A stretch of 64,000 nucleotides of DNA from Paenibacillus sp. J5C2022 (GTDB lineage: Bacteria; Bacillota; Bacilli; Paenibacillales; Paenibacillaceae). Below the pieces are notes generated by a model. The model did no database searches. It had not been told where the DNA came from and was given only the letters and a program-made list of their open reading frames with translations. The stretch lies in the NCBI RefSeq assembly GCF_025567625.1, contig NZ_JAOQJC010000036.1, positions 1 to 64,000 on the forward strand, given 5' to 3'. A program made the translations under genes and the position numbers. Shown here piece by piece: positions 1 through 8,241 of this stretch (position 1 is the first letter of the stretch; each line of letters begins with the position of its first letter).

Positions 1-1601
1 GGTCCAATGGCACCATCGACTCCTGTTGGTCCAGTCGTTCCTTGAGGTCCGGTAGCGCCGTCCGCGCCAGTTGATCCGGTCGCTCCTTGAGGTCCAGTAG
101 CGCCGTCCACGCCGGTTGGTCCAGTTGGCCCTTGAGGTCCAGTGGCGCCATCCGCGCCAGTTGATCCGGTCGGTCCTTGAGGTCCAGTGACCCCGTCCGC
201 GCCAGTTGATCCCGTCGGCCCTTGAGGTCCGGTGGCGCCGTCAGCGCCCGTTGGTCCAGTCGGCCCTTGAGGTCCGGTAGCGCCATCAGCGCCCGTTGGT
301 CCAGTCGGCCCTTGGGGTCCGGTGGCGCCATCGGCGCCCGTTGGTCCAGTCGGCCCTTGAGGTCCTGTAGGGCCGTCCGCGCCCGTTGTTCCAGTCGGCC
401 CTTGGGGTCCGGTGGCGCCATCAGCGCCAGTTGACCCGGTCGCTCCTTGAGGTCCGGTAGCACCGTCTGCGCCAGTTGGTCCCGTTGGTCCTTGAGGTCC
501 AGTGACCCCGTCCGCTCCGGTTGGTCCAGTTGGCCCTTGAGGTCCGGTAGCGCCATTGGTGCCGGTTGGCCCCGTCGACCCTTGGGGTCCAGTTGCACCA
601 TCGACTCCGGTTGGTCCAGTCGGTCCTTGGGGTCCGGTAGTGCCATCGGCGCCAGTTGCTCCAGTTGCACCTTGAGGTCCCGTCGCCCCATCCGTACCAG
701 TTGGCCCTGTCGGCCCTTGAGGTCCCGTTGGTCCTTGAGATCCGGTGACGCCATCGGCGCCCGTTGGTCCAGTCGGTCCTTGGGGTCCAGTGACCCCGTC
801 CACGCCGGTTGGTCCAGTTGGCCCTTGAGGTCCAGTGGCGCCATCCGCGCCAGTAGGTCCAGTGGCTCCTTGAGGTCCAGTAGCGCCGTCCGCGCCAGTT
901 GCTCCAGTCGGCCCTTGAGGTCCAGTGGCGCCATCGATGCCAGTTGCTCCAGTCGGCCCTTGAGGTCCAGTGGCGCCATCGATGCCAGTTGCTCCAGTTG
1001 CACCTTGAGGTCCCGTCGCCCCATCCGTACCAGTTGCTCCAGTCGGTCCTTGGGTTCCGGTGGCGCCGTCTGCGCCGGTTGGTCCCGTTGGTCCTTGAGG
1101 TCCAGTGACCCCGTCCGCTCCTGTTGCACCTTGCGGACCGGTTGCACCATCAGCGCCGGTTGGTCCAGTCGGCCCTTGGGGTCCGGTGACGCCGTCCGCG
1201 CCGGTTGGTCCAGTTGGCCCTTGGGGTCCAGTGACCCCGTCCACGCCGGTTGGTCCAGTTGGCCCTTGGGTTCCGGTAGCGCCGTCGATGCCAGTCGCTC
1301 CGGTCGGCCCTTGAGGTCCTGTAGCGCCGTCGATGCCAGTCGCTCCGGTCGCTCCTTGAGGTCCGGCAGCGCCGTCGGCACCAGTAGATCCAGTCGCTCC
1401 TTGAGTTCCGGTAGCGCCAACCGCGCCAGTTGCTCCAGTCGGTCCGGTGGCGCCGTCTGCGCCGGTTGGTCCAGTTGGCCCTTGAGGTCCAGTAGCGCCT
1501 TTTCGCCCTCGTTTTCCTCTTTTCCCATCTTTTCCGGGTGGTCCTGTTGGTCCGATAGACGAACAGGATTCTGGAAAATATTTTGTATGATTGCAGTTCA
1601 T
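1..1601 (-). CDS. Collagen-like repeat protein, partial (C-terminus outside window)
   Basis: The minus strand reads without a stop from the window edge to an ATG. The protein begins MNCNHTKYFPESCSSIGPTG, then a basic collagen block (GKDGKRGKRGRKG), then continuous Gly-X-Y triplets built on a 12-residue unit such as GADGATGPQGPT. This matches the stalk of surface or exosporium collagen-like proteins of Bacillus and Paenibacillus. The C-terminal head lies beyond position 1. There is no signal peptide. The start is chosen by position. The upstream sequence is A-rich without a clear Shine-Dalgarno, unlike the three sister genes, so the true start could lie slightly upstream in the same open frame. 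It is the first of four collagen-like genes on this strand. The opposite strand is also open but only mirrors the repeats. Confidence 0.82.
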   Translation of the reverse strand, partial: MNCNHTKYFPESCSSIGPTGPPGKDGKRGKRGRKGATGPQGPTGPTGADGATGPTGATGAVGATGTQGATGSTGADGAAGPQGATGATGIDGATGPQGPTGATGIDGATGTQGPTGPTGVDGVTGPQGPTGPTGADGVTGPQGPTGPTGADGATGPQGATGADGVTGPQGPTGPTGADGATGTQGPTGATGTDGATGPQGATGATGIDGATGPQGPTGATGIDGATGPQGPTGATGADGATGPQGATGPTGADGATGPQGPTGPTGVDGVTGPQGPTGPTGADGVTGSQGPTGPQGPTGPTGTDGATGPQGATGATGADGTTGPQGPTGPTGVDGATGPQGSTGPTGTNGATGPQGPTGPTGADGVTGPQGPTGPTGADGATGPQGATGSTGADGATGPQGPTGTTGADGPTGPQGPTGPTGADGATGPQGPTGPTGADGATGPQGPTGPTGADGATGPQGPTGSTGADGVTGPQGPTGSTGADGATGPQGPTGPTGVDGATGPQGATGSTGADGATGPQGTTGPTGVDGAIG

Positions 1602-1955
1602 TTTCTTTTTTAAAGCTTGTCTTTTTTTCTTTTTTATTTGCAGGGAGTGTTCTTGATCTATAGAAGGGTTGTTTTTGTTTTTGGATTTATCCCAGTGATC
1701 ACTCAAGAAGCCTTCCTCCCTTAGCCGAAGTTCATTTCAATATTTTATGAATGATGGTCAGCAGTAAGAAGTTTACTTTCGAAAAAAGTATATCTCTCGA
1801 GGAGAGTAAAGGGGGAGGAATAAACTAACTTGTACGTCTGTTCACTAGCGTTGGATTAATGCTCTCTGTATCTTCATAACTTTCTGTCATATATAAATTT
1901 GAACATAAAAAAATCCTTTGCAATAGATAGGAAAGGTAACAAGATCTGGTTCTAA
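1602..1955. other. AT-rich intergenic stretch without a recognised gene
   Basis: This stretch is clearly richer in A+T than the flanking collagen genes and holds homopyrimidine tracts near 1621-1640. No frame gives a convincing protein, and I see no tRNA or strong hairpin. It probably contains the promoter of the collagen gene to its left and the decayed left end of the IS remnant to its right. Confidence 0.5.
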
Positions 1956-2496
1956 TGGCGCTTGAAAAGCAACACGCCTATCGAACCGCTGGAGGAATAC
2001 GAAGTCTCTGAGGGCAGTCTGGTTCAGGCCGATTGGCGAGTGCGAATCGGCTCGTAGCAGAAGAAAATGAAGCATGAGCTGCGCATGATCCAGACGCAAG
2101 ATTCAGCAGGTAATCTGCTCTTCCTGGCGACCAACCGCTTCGACTTAACCTGCGATGAAGTCAGTGAGATGCACCGCAGTTGCTGGGCTATTGAGATCTT
2201 CTTCAAGTGGATGAAACAGCACTTGCAGATCAAGCATCTCTGCGGCACAAGAGAACAAGCGGTACCGAACCAAGTCTGGATATCCCCTCATTGCGTTCTG
2301 CTTGCTCGCGCTGGTGAAGTTGGAAACGAAGGTCAAGCATAGCTTGTTGCAGCTTACACGCTGGCTAACCGAGTTGTTATGGCAATCGTATGGGAAGTGG
2401 CTCCTACAACTCAAGAAAAAGCCGTGCTGGACGTCCAAAGGGCCGACAACGAAAACAAGCCGAAAAATAATGGATATAACGCTAGACTTCTGTTAG
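1956..2496 (+). pseudogene. Decayed IS4-family transposase (C-terminal part)
   Basis: Joining two frames gives the end of an IS4-family DDE transposase: TPIEPLEEYEVSEG, then NRFDLTCDEVSEMHRSCW, IEIFFKWMKQHLQIKH, and LIAFCLLALVKLETK. The Y-(2)-R-(3)-E-(6)-K region typical of IS4 is recognisable (H/RS-W-IEIFFKWMKQ). An in-frame TAG at 2055-2057 and a one-base shift near 2285-2290 break the gene. The N-terminal half and the first two catalytic aspartates are absent. No inverted terminal repeats or target duplication were found. It is a relic that presumably inserted between two collagen-like genes. It cannot encode an active enzyme. Confidence 0.85.
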
Positions 2497-2694
2497 AAGA
2501 TGTAGTTAAAATACTATGTGTAAATAATGCCATTACCAAAAAAATGCTCCAAAAACACACAATTGTGTGAAATTGGAGACATTTATATCAAACTAATTGA
2601 TAGTCTTCATTAGTACGTTTAAGAAGAGACACGGTTATAGTGGATTAAATAATATTAACTTTGGTTTTAGTGATCGTTTTAGTTGTGTTTGAAT

Positions 2695-5562
2695 TTAAGC
2701 AATTTGATGCACTGACCAAACAATTCCTTGACCAGTTGCTCCGCCTAGATCAAGTGCGACTGTTAAACCATTTGCATTGTAAAACATTGCAATAGTATCA
2801 CCTGCATCAAGATCAACATCGCCAGCTAAAGTTATAGTGCCATTTCCTAGAATTGCTCTTAAAGTGAGAACTAATGCTACATTTACATCAAGAACAGGGA
2901 ATAAACCAGTAATAAGATCGATAGCACCGGGTGCAATTCGTTCTACTGTAAATGCAGGATCAATGCCAGCACCTAAGGAGATAGTAATTGCTGCAAGCGT
3001 TTGGTAGTTAATTGTTGCTGATATAGAGTATCTTCCAGTTGTTGGGACGGTATAAACCCCAGTCACAGCATTAAAGTTTGGACTTCCAAAATAAGGAGCA
3101 GTTACAGCCCAGTTAGTTATTTGTTGTGATGCTGCTACTCCTAGTGCTGTTGTAAAACCTGAGAATCCTTCGTCAGCAAAGTTTGGCCCCGTTGGTCCAG
3201 TAGGCCCTGTCGGTCCTTGCGGTCCTGTAGCGCCATCGGCGCCTGTCGGTCCTTGCGGTCCTGTAGCGCCATCGGCGCCTGTCGGTCCTTGCGGTCCTGT
3301 AGCGCCATCGGCGCCTGTCGGTCCTTGAGGTCCAGTAGCACCGTCCGCACCCGTTGCACCTTGCGGTCCAGTAGCGCCATCCGCGCCGGTCGGCCCTTGC
3401 GGTCCAGTAGCACCGTCCGCGCCCGTTGCACCTTGCGGTCCAGTAGCACCGTCCGCGCCCGTTGCACCTTGCGGTCCAGTAGCGCCATCCGCGCCCGTAG
3501 CCCCTTGAGGTCCAGTAGGCCCTGTCGGTCCTTGCGGTCCTGTAGCGCCATCGGCGCCTGTCGGTCCTTGCGGTCCGGTGGCACCGTCCACGCCCGTAGC
3601 CCCTTGCGGTCCAGTAGCCCCGTCAGCACCAGCAGGCCCCTGCGGTCCAGTTGCACCATCGGCACCCGTTGGTCCCTGCGGTCCGGTCGCGCCGTCCGCG
3701 CCCGTTGCACCTTGCGGTCCAGTAGCCCCGTCAGCACCAGCAGGCCCCTGCGGTCCAGTTGCACCATCGGCACCCGTTGGTCCCTGAGGTCCGGTCGCGC
3801 CGTCCGCGCCAGCAGGCCCTTGAGGTCCGGTAGTGCCATCAGCGCCCGTTGCACCTTGCGGTCCAGTAGCCCCGTCAGCACCAGCAGGCCCCTGCGGTCC
3901 AGTTGCACCATCGGCACCCGTTGGTCCCTGCGGTCCGGTCGCGCCGTCCGCGCCAGTAGGTCCTTGAGGTCCGGTCGCGCCGTCCGCGCCAGCAGGCCCT
4001 TGAGGTCCGGTCGCGCCATCCGCGCCAGTCGATCCAGCAGGCCCCTGAGGTCCGGTCGCGCCATCCGCGCCAGCAGGCCCTTGAGGTCCAGTAGCGCCAT
4101 CCGCACCAGTCGATCCAGCCGGTCCTTGAGGTCCGGTCGCACCATCGGCGCCAGCAGGCCCTTGAGGTCCGGTCGCGCCATCCGCGCCAGCAGGCCCTTG
4201 AGGTCCAGTAGCGCCATCCGCACCAGTCGATCCAGTCGGTCCTTGAGGTCCGGTCGCACCATCTGTGCCAGCCGGTCCTTGAGGCCCGGTAGCTCCATCC
4301 GCGCCAGCCGGTCCTTGAGGTCCGGTCGCGCCGTCCGCGCCAGCCGGTCCTTGAGGTCCGGTCGCGCCGTCCGCGCCAGCAGGCCCTTGAGGTCCGGTAG
4401 CACCATCCGCACCAGTCGATCCAGCAGGCCCCTGAGGTCCGGTCGCACCATCGGCGCCAGCAGGCCCTTGAGGTCCGGTCGCGCCATCCGCGCCAGCAGG
4501 TCCTTGAGGTCCGGTCGCGCCGTCCGCGCCAGCAGGCCCTTGAGGTCCAGTAGCGCCATCGGAGCCCGTCGGTCCTTGAGGTCCGGTCGCGCCATCCGCG
4601 CCAGCAGGTCCTTGAGGTCCGGTCGCACCATCGGCGCCAGCAGGCCCCTGAGGTCCGGTCGCGCCGTTTGCGCCAGCCGGTCCTTGAGGTCCAGTGGCGC
4701 CGTCGGCCCCGGCAGGTCCTTGAGGTCCAGTCGCGCCATCAGCGCCGGCAGGCCCTTGAGGTCCGGTAGCGCCATCGGCCCCGGCAGGTCCTTGAGGTCC
4801 AGTAGCGCCGTCGGCCCCGGCAGGCCCTTGAGGTCCGGTAGCGCCGTCGGCCCCGGCAGGTCCTTGAGGTCCAGTGGCGCCGTCGGCCCCGGCAGGCCCT
4901 TGAGGTCCTGTAGCGCCGTCGGCCCCGGCAGGCCCTTGAGGTCCTGTAGCGCCGTCGGCCCCGGCAGGTCCTTGAGGTCCAGTGGCGCCGTCGGCCCCGG
5001 CAGGTCCTTGAGGTCCTGTAGCGCCGTCTTCCCCCGTAGCACCCGTAGCACCCGTAGGTCCAGTAGGTCCAGTAGGTCCTATTAAGTCATCGGAAAGTTC
5101 AATACTTACGATTGCGCTGCCTTCAGTAACTTCAATGTCAAGCGTCTGAGATTCAAAGATTAGGTCGTCACCTAGATAAATTGGAGCAGAGCCAGAATCT
5201 CCTACAACATTAAACAACATCCCGCCATCGAATGTTCCAGTCGCACCGGTGGCTCCTGTAGCGCCAGTCGCTCCTGTAGCGCCGCTTCGACCTCTCCGGC
5301 CTCTATCTCCGTCTTCACCTTGAGGTCCAGTCGCGCCAGCAGGTCCCGTTGATCCTGTTGGACCTTTACAGTAGCAAATGTCTTTACAGCCGCAAGAATG
5401 GTAATATGAATGATTCGGTTTGGAACTGGATGGAGATTTGCGCGGTGTTTTTTTACATGGCTTGTGATGGGGGGATTTCGGCGAGTGGGTAGATTTCTGC
5501 TTTTTTGCTGATTTTTTTAGCAGCATTTTCTTTTGTTTCTTTTTACTAGAGTGGTTACCCAG
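2695..5562 (-). CDS. Collagen-like surface/exosporium protein with C1q/TNF-like head
   Basis: The protein is about 955 aa in four parts. Residues 1-66 are very basic (K/S/P-rich) and end in a Cys cluster CGCKDICYC (57-65). A first Gly-X-Y block follows, including GDRGRRGRSG. A ~50-residue globular interruption (GTFDGGMLFNVVGD to VSIELSDD) precedes a long stalk of 12-residue GADGATGPQGPA units. The last ~150 residues form a beta-rich head (GRYSISATINYQ ... DTIAMFYNANG) like BclA/C1q-type trimeric heads. I place the start at CTG 5562: AAGGAGG at 5571-5577 lies 8 nt upstream and the sister genes use the same layout. The GTG inside the Shine-Dalgarno and the ATG at 5526 are less well placed. A spore-surface location is inferred from the family. 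Confidence 0.85.
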   Translation of the reverse strand: MGNHSSKKKQKKMLLKKSAKKQKSTHSPKSPHHKPCKKTPRKSPSSSKPNHSYYHSCGCKDICYCKGPTGSTGPAGATGPQGEDGDRGRRGRSGATGATGATGATGATGTFDGGMLFNVVGDSGSAPIYLGDDLIFESQTLDIEVTEGSAIVSIELSDDLIGPTGPTGPTGATGATGEDGATGPQGPAGADGATGPQGPAGADGATGPQGPAGADGATGPQGPAGADGATGPQGPAGADGATGPQGPAGADGATGPQGPAGADGATGPQGPAGADGATGPQGPAGADGATGPQGPAGANGATGPQGPAGADGATGPQGPAGADGATGPQGPTGSDGATGPQGPAGADGATGPQGPAGADGATGPQGPAGADGATGPQGPAGSTGADGATGPQGPAGADGATGPQGPAGADGATGPQGPAGADGATGPQGPAGTDGATGPQGPTGSTGADGATGPQGPAGADGATGPQGPAGADGATGPQGPAGSTGADGATGPQGPAGADGATGPQGPAGSTGADGATGPQGPAGADGATGPQGPTGADGATGPQGPTGADGATGPQGPAGADGATGPQGATGADGTTGPQGPAGADGATGPQGPTGADGATGPQGPAGADGATGPQGATGADGATGPQGPTGADGATGPQGPAGADGATGPQGATGVDGATGPQGPTGADGATGPQGPTGPTGPQGATGADGATGPQGATGADGATGPQGATGADGATGPQGPTGADGATGPQGATGADGATGPQGPTGADGATGPQGPTGADGATGPQGPTGADGATGPQGPTGPTGPTGPNFADEGFSGFTTALGVAASQQITNWAVTAPYFGSPNFNAVTGVYTVPTTGRYSISATINYQTLAAITISLGAGIDPAFTVERIAPGAIDLITGLFPVLDVNVALVLTLRAILGNGTITLAGDVDLDAGDTIAMFYNANGLTVALDLGGATGQGIVWSVHQIA

Positions 5563-5699
5563 TGGAAGCACCTCCTTATTGAAAACTCATATATACTACG
5601 AGAATCTATTTTTTCTTGTATGTGTGTTTGGTAGGTGGCTGAGTATTTCAACAAAAATGTACATCTCCCTATTATGTCTTCATCTAAACAAGCGGAAAG

Positions 5700-5730
5700 A
5701 AGCAGATTAGGCGAGTGACCTAATCTGCTT
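5700..5730 (-). terminator. Intrinsic terminator of the BclB-type collagen gene
   Basis: A perfect 12-bp stem (AAGCAGATTAGG with CCTAATCTGCTT) and a 7-nt loop lie 20 bp past the stop of the minus-strand gene. A short pyrimidine/T-rich tail follows in the minus direction. Confidence 0.75.
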
Positions 5731-5750
5731 GGCATTATAGACTTTGGTTG

Positions 5751-8129
5751 TTAATCAATTGTAATTCCCGCACTGGCGTATCCTTCTATTACATTTATTA
5801 GTGAGACGCCTGTTGCTGTGGACGAGAACACCATGAGCAATCGTGTACCCGCCGTCACTGGAATGGAAAGTCCTGACAGTATATTGTCGCTTATAGCGCC
5901 TATAGCCAGCACTCCAGTTAAAGGAGGAGCCAGAGATACAGCTGTACCTGCAATCGGGGTGAACGTATTGTCTGGTGTAGTCGAGCTATATAATTGTGCA
6001 GTAATTGTGAGGGTCGATCCTACAAGTGCTAAAGCTGCAGTTGTACTGAAGTAAGCGGCTATTGAAGTGATTGTGCCGTCACGAGGAACGGAGAATGCAA
6101 AGTTCAGCAGTGTTCCTGCAGCACCAGTAAGGTCAATTGAAGCGCCCAGTACGCCCAGTGTTGGTCCACTCATTCCGAAACCGACTAATCCTGCCGTTCC
6201 CGCCAGCCCGCCAGCTATTGTTGTGATTGATACTGGTAGACCGGATGAGAAAGGAATGACTGCTCCAGCTCCTGCCGCTCCGGTAGGTCCTGTCGGTCCC
6301 TGAGGTCCGGTAGCACCGTCAGCCCCGGCAGGTCCCTGAGGTCCAGTCGCGCCGTCGGCCCCTGCAGGTCCTTGAGGTCCAGTCGCGCCGTCGGCCCCTG
6401 CAGGTCCTTGAGGTCCAGTCGCGCCGTCGGCACCGGCAGGACCTTGAGGTCCAGTCGCGCCGTCCGCCCCGGCAGGCCCTTGAGGTCCGGTAGCACCGTC
6501 AGCCCCTGCAGGTCCTTGAGGTCCAGTCGCGCCGTCAACCCCTGCAGGTCCTTGAGGTCCAGTCGCGCCGTCGGCCCCTGCAGGTCCTTGAGGTCCAGTC
6601 GCGCCGTCGGCCCCGGCAGGTCCCTGAGGTCCGGTAGCACCGTCGGCCCCGGCAGGTCCTTGAGGTCCGGTAGCACCGTCCGCGCCATCCGCGCCAGCAG
6701 GCCCTTGAGGTCCAGTCGCGCCGTCCGCGCCGGCAGGCCCTTGGGGTCCAGTCGCGCCGTCCGCGCCAGCAGGCCCTTGAGGTCCAGTCGCGCCGTCCGC
6801 GCCGGCAGGCCCTTGGGGTCCAGTCGCGCCGTCCGCGCCAGCAGGCCCTTGAGGTCCAGTCGCGCCGTCCGCGCCGGCAGGTCCTTGAGGTCCGGTAGCT
6901 CCGTCGGCCCCGGCAGGTCCTTGAGGTCCGGTAGCACCGTCAGCCCCGGCAGGCCCTTGAGGTCCGGTAGCACCGTCAGCCCCTGCAGGTCCTTGAGGTC
7001 CGGTAGCACCGTCGGCCCCGGCAGGTCCTTGAGGTCCGGTAGCACCGTCAGCCCCGGCAGGCCCTTGAGGTCCAGTGGCTCCGTCCGTGCCGGCAGGCCC
7101 TTGAGGTCCAGTGGCCCCGTCGGCCCCGGCAGGTCCCTGAGGTCCAGTGGCGCCGTCGGCCCCGGCAGGTCCTTGAGCGCCGGTAGCACCATCCGCGCCA
7201 GCAGGTCCTTGAGGTCCAGTGGCCCCATCAGCCCCGGCAGGTCCTTGAGGTCCAGTGGCGCCGTCGGCCCCGGCAGGTCCCTGAGGTCCAGTGGCTCCGT
7301 CCGCGCCGGCAGGCCCTTGAGGTCCAGTCGGTCCTTGAGGTCCGGTCGGCCCGGGAGGTCCTCCGGAAGGTCCAGTCGGTCCTTGAGGTCCAGTCGCGCC
7401 ATCCGCGCCAGCGGGTCCCTGAGGTCCAGTCGCGCCATCCGCACCAGCAGGTCCCTGAGGTCCAGTGGCCCCGTCGGCCCCAGCAGGTCCCTGAGCGCCG
7501 GTAGCGCCGTCCGCACCAGCAGGTCCCTGAGGTCCAGTGGCCCCGTCGGTCCCAGCAGGTCCCTGAGCGCCGGTAGCGCCGTCCGCGCCAGCAGGTCCCT
7601 GAGGTCCAGTAGCGCCGTCTATGCCGGCAGGCCCTTGAGGTCCGGCAGGTCCTTGAGCGCCGGTAGCGCCGTCCGCGCCAGCAGGTCCCTGAGGTCCAGT
7701 AGCGCCGTCTATGCCGGCAGGCCCTTGAGGTCCGGCAGGTCCTTGAGCGCCGGTCGAACCGTCTGCGCCAGCAGGCCCTTGAGGTCCAACAGGTCCTGCT
7801 GCCCCTGTAGCTCCAGTCGGCCCTTCTTCCCCTTCATGACCTCGTTTTCCCCGTTTTCCCCGTTTTCCTTGTTTTCCCTGTGGTCCAGTTGCTCCTGTAG
7901 CCCCGGTAGGTCCGGTCGGGCCAATACAAGCCGGAGGACACAAGGGCTTTCTGCATCTGCATGGACCATGACATCCGCAGCGCCGCCGGTGAATTACCTT
8001 AATCTTACGTGTCCGTGCTGTATTTTTTTTGGTGCGAACGTGAGCCCGCTTGACGACACAGGCCCTTCTCTTCGACGATTTTTTGTACAGTATGCGAACG
8101 ATCCGTTTCTTCCTCTTGTTATTTCCCAA
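5751..8129 (-). CDS. Exosporium collagen-like protein with BclB-type C-terminal domain
   Basis: This ~792-aa protein has an extremely basic N-terminus (GNNKRKKRIVRILYKK), then a Cys-rich motif with CGCHGPCRCR at 51-60 and more Cys at 64 and 68. A basic collagen block (GKQGKRGKRGKRG) and a long Gly-X-Y stalk of GADGATGPQGPA units follow. The C-terminal ~170 residues (IPFSSGLPVSITTI ... FAFSVPRDGTITSIAAYFST ... LINVIEGYASAGITI) match the BclB C-terminal domain of exosporium glycoproteins. The start is TTG 8129: AAGGAGG at 8139-8145 sits 9 nt upstream and the next residues (GNN) match the sister gene (GNH). One register break, GPSGGPP, interrupts the stalk. A spore-surface role is inferred from the family. 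Confidence 0.88.
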   Translation of the reverse strand: MGNNKRKKRIVRILYKKSSKRRACVVKRAHVRTKKNTARTRKIKVIHRRRCGCHGPCRCRKPLCPPACIGPTGPTGATGATGPQGKQGKRGKRGKRGHEGEEGPTGATGAAGPVGPQGPAGADGSTGAQGPAGPQGPAGIDGATGPQGPAGADGATGAQGPAGPQGPAGIDGATGPQGPAGADGATGAQGPAGTDGATGPQGPAGADGATGAQGPAGADGATGPQGPAGADGATGPQGPAGADGATGPQGPTGPSGGPPGPTGPQGPTGPQGPAGADGATGPQGPAGADGATGPQGPAGADGATGPQGPAGADGATGAQGPAGADGATGPQGPAGADGATGPQGPAGTDGATGPQGPAGADGATGPQGPAGADGATGPQGPAGADGATGPQGPAGADGATGPQGPAGADGATGPQGPAGADGATGPQGPAGADGATGPQGPAGADGATGPQGPAGADGATGPQGPAGADGATGPQGPAGADGADGATGPQGPAGADGATGPQGPAGADGATGPQGPAGADGATGPQGPAGVDGATGPQGPAGADGATGPQGPAGADGATGPQGPAGADGATGPQGPAGADGATGPQGPAGADGATGPQGPAGADGATGPQGPTGPTGAAGAGAVIPFSSGLPVSITTIAGGLAGTAGLVGFGMSGPTLGVLGASIDLTGAAGTLLNFAFSVPRDGTITSIAAYFSTTAALALVGSTLTITAQLYSSTTPDNTFTPIAGTAVSLAPPLTGVLAIGAISDNILSGLSIPVTAGTRLLMVFSSTATGVSLINVIEGYASAGITID

Positions 8130-8241
8130 TATGGAACACCTCCTTATTCGTGCTGCTTTATTATACGAGCGCAAAATGAGAAGGGACTGTGCGAATGAAG
8201 GGTGTCAACTGTCATTCATGGAACAAACACTGTACGAATGC

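Noticed and set aside
447..1613. Long plus-strand open frame rich in Arg and Ser across the first collagen gene
   Set aside because: It is the reverse complement of Gly-Pro-X codons, which cannot form stops; it has repeats, no ribosome site and no family. The same applies to 3217-5085 and 6372-8198 on the plus strand and to 3141-5051 and 6215-7516 in the shifted minus frames.
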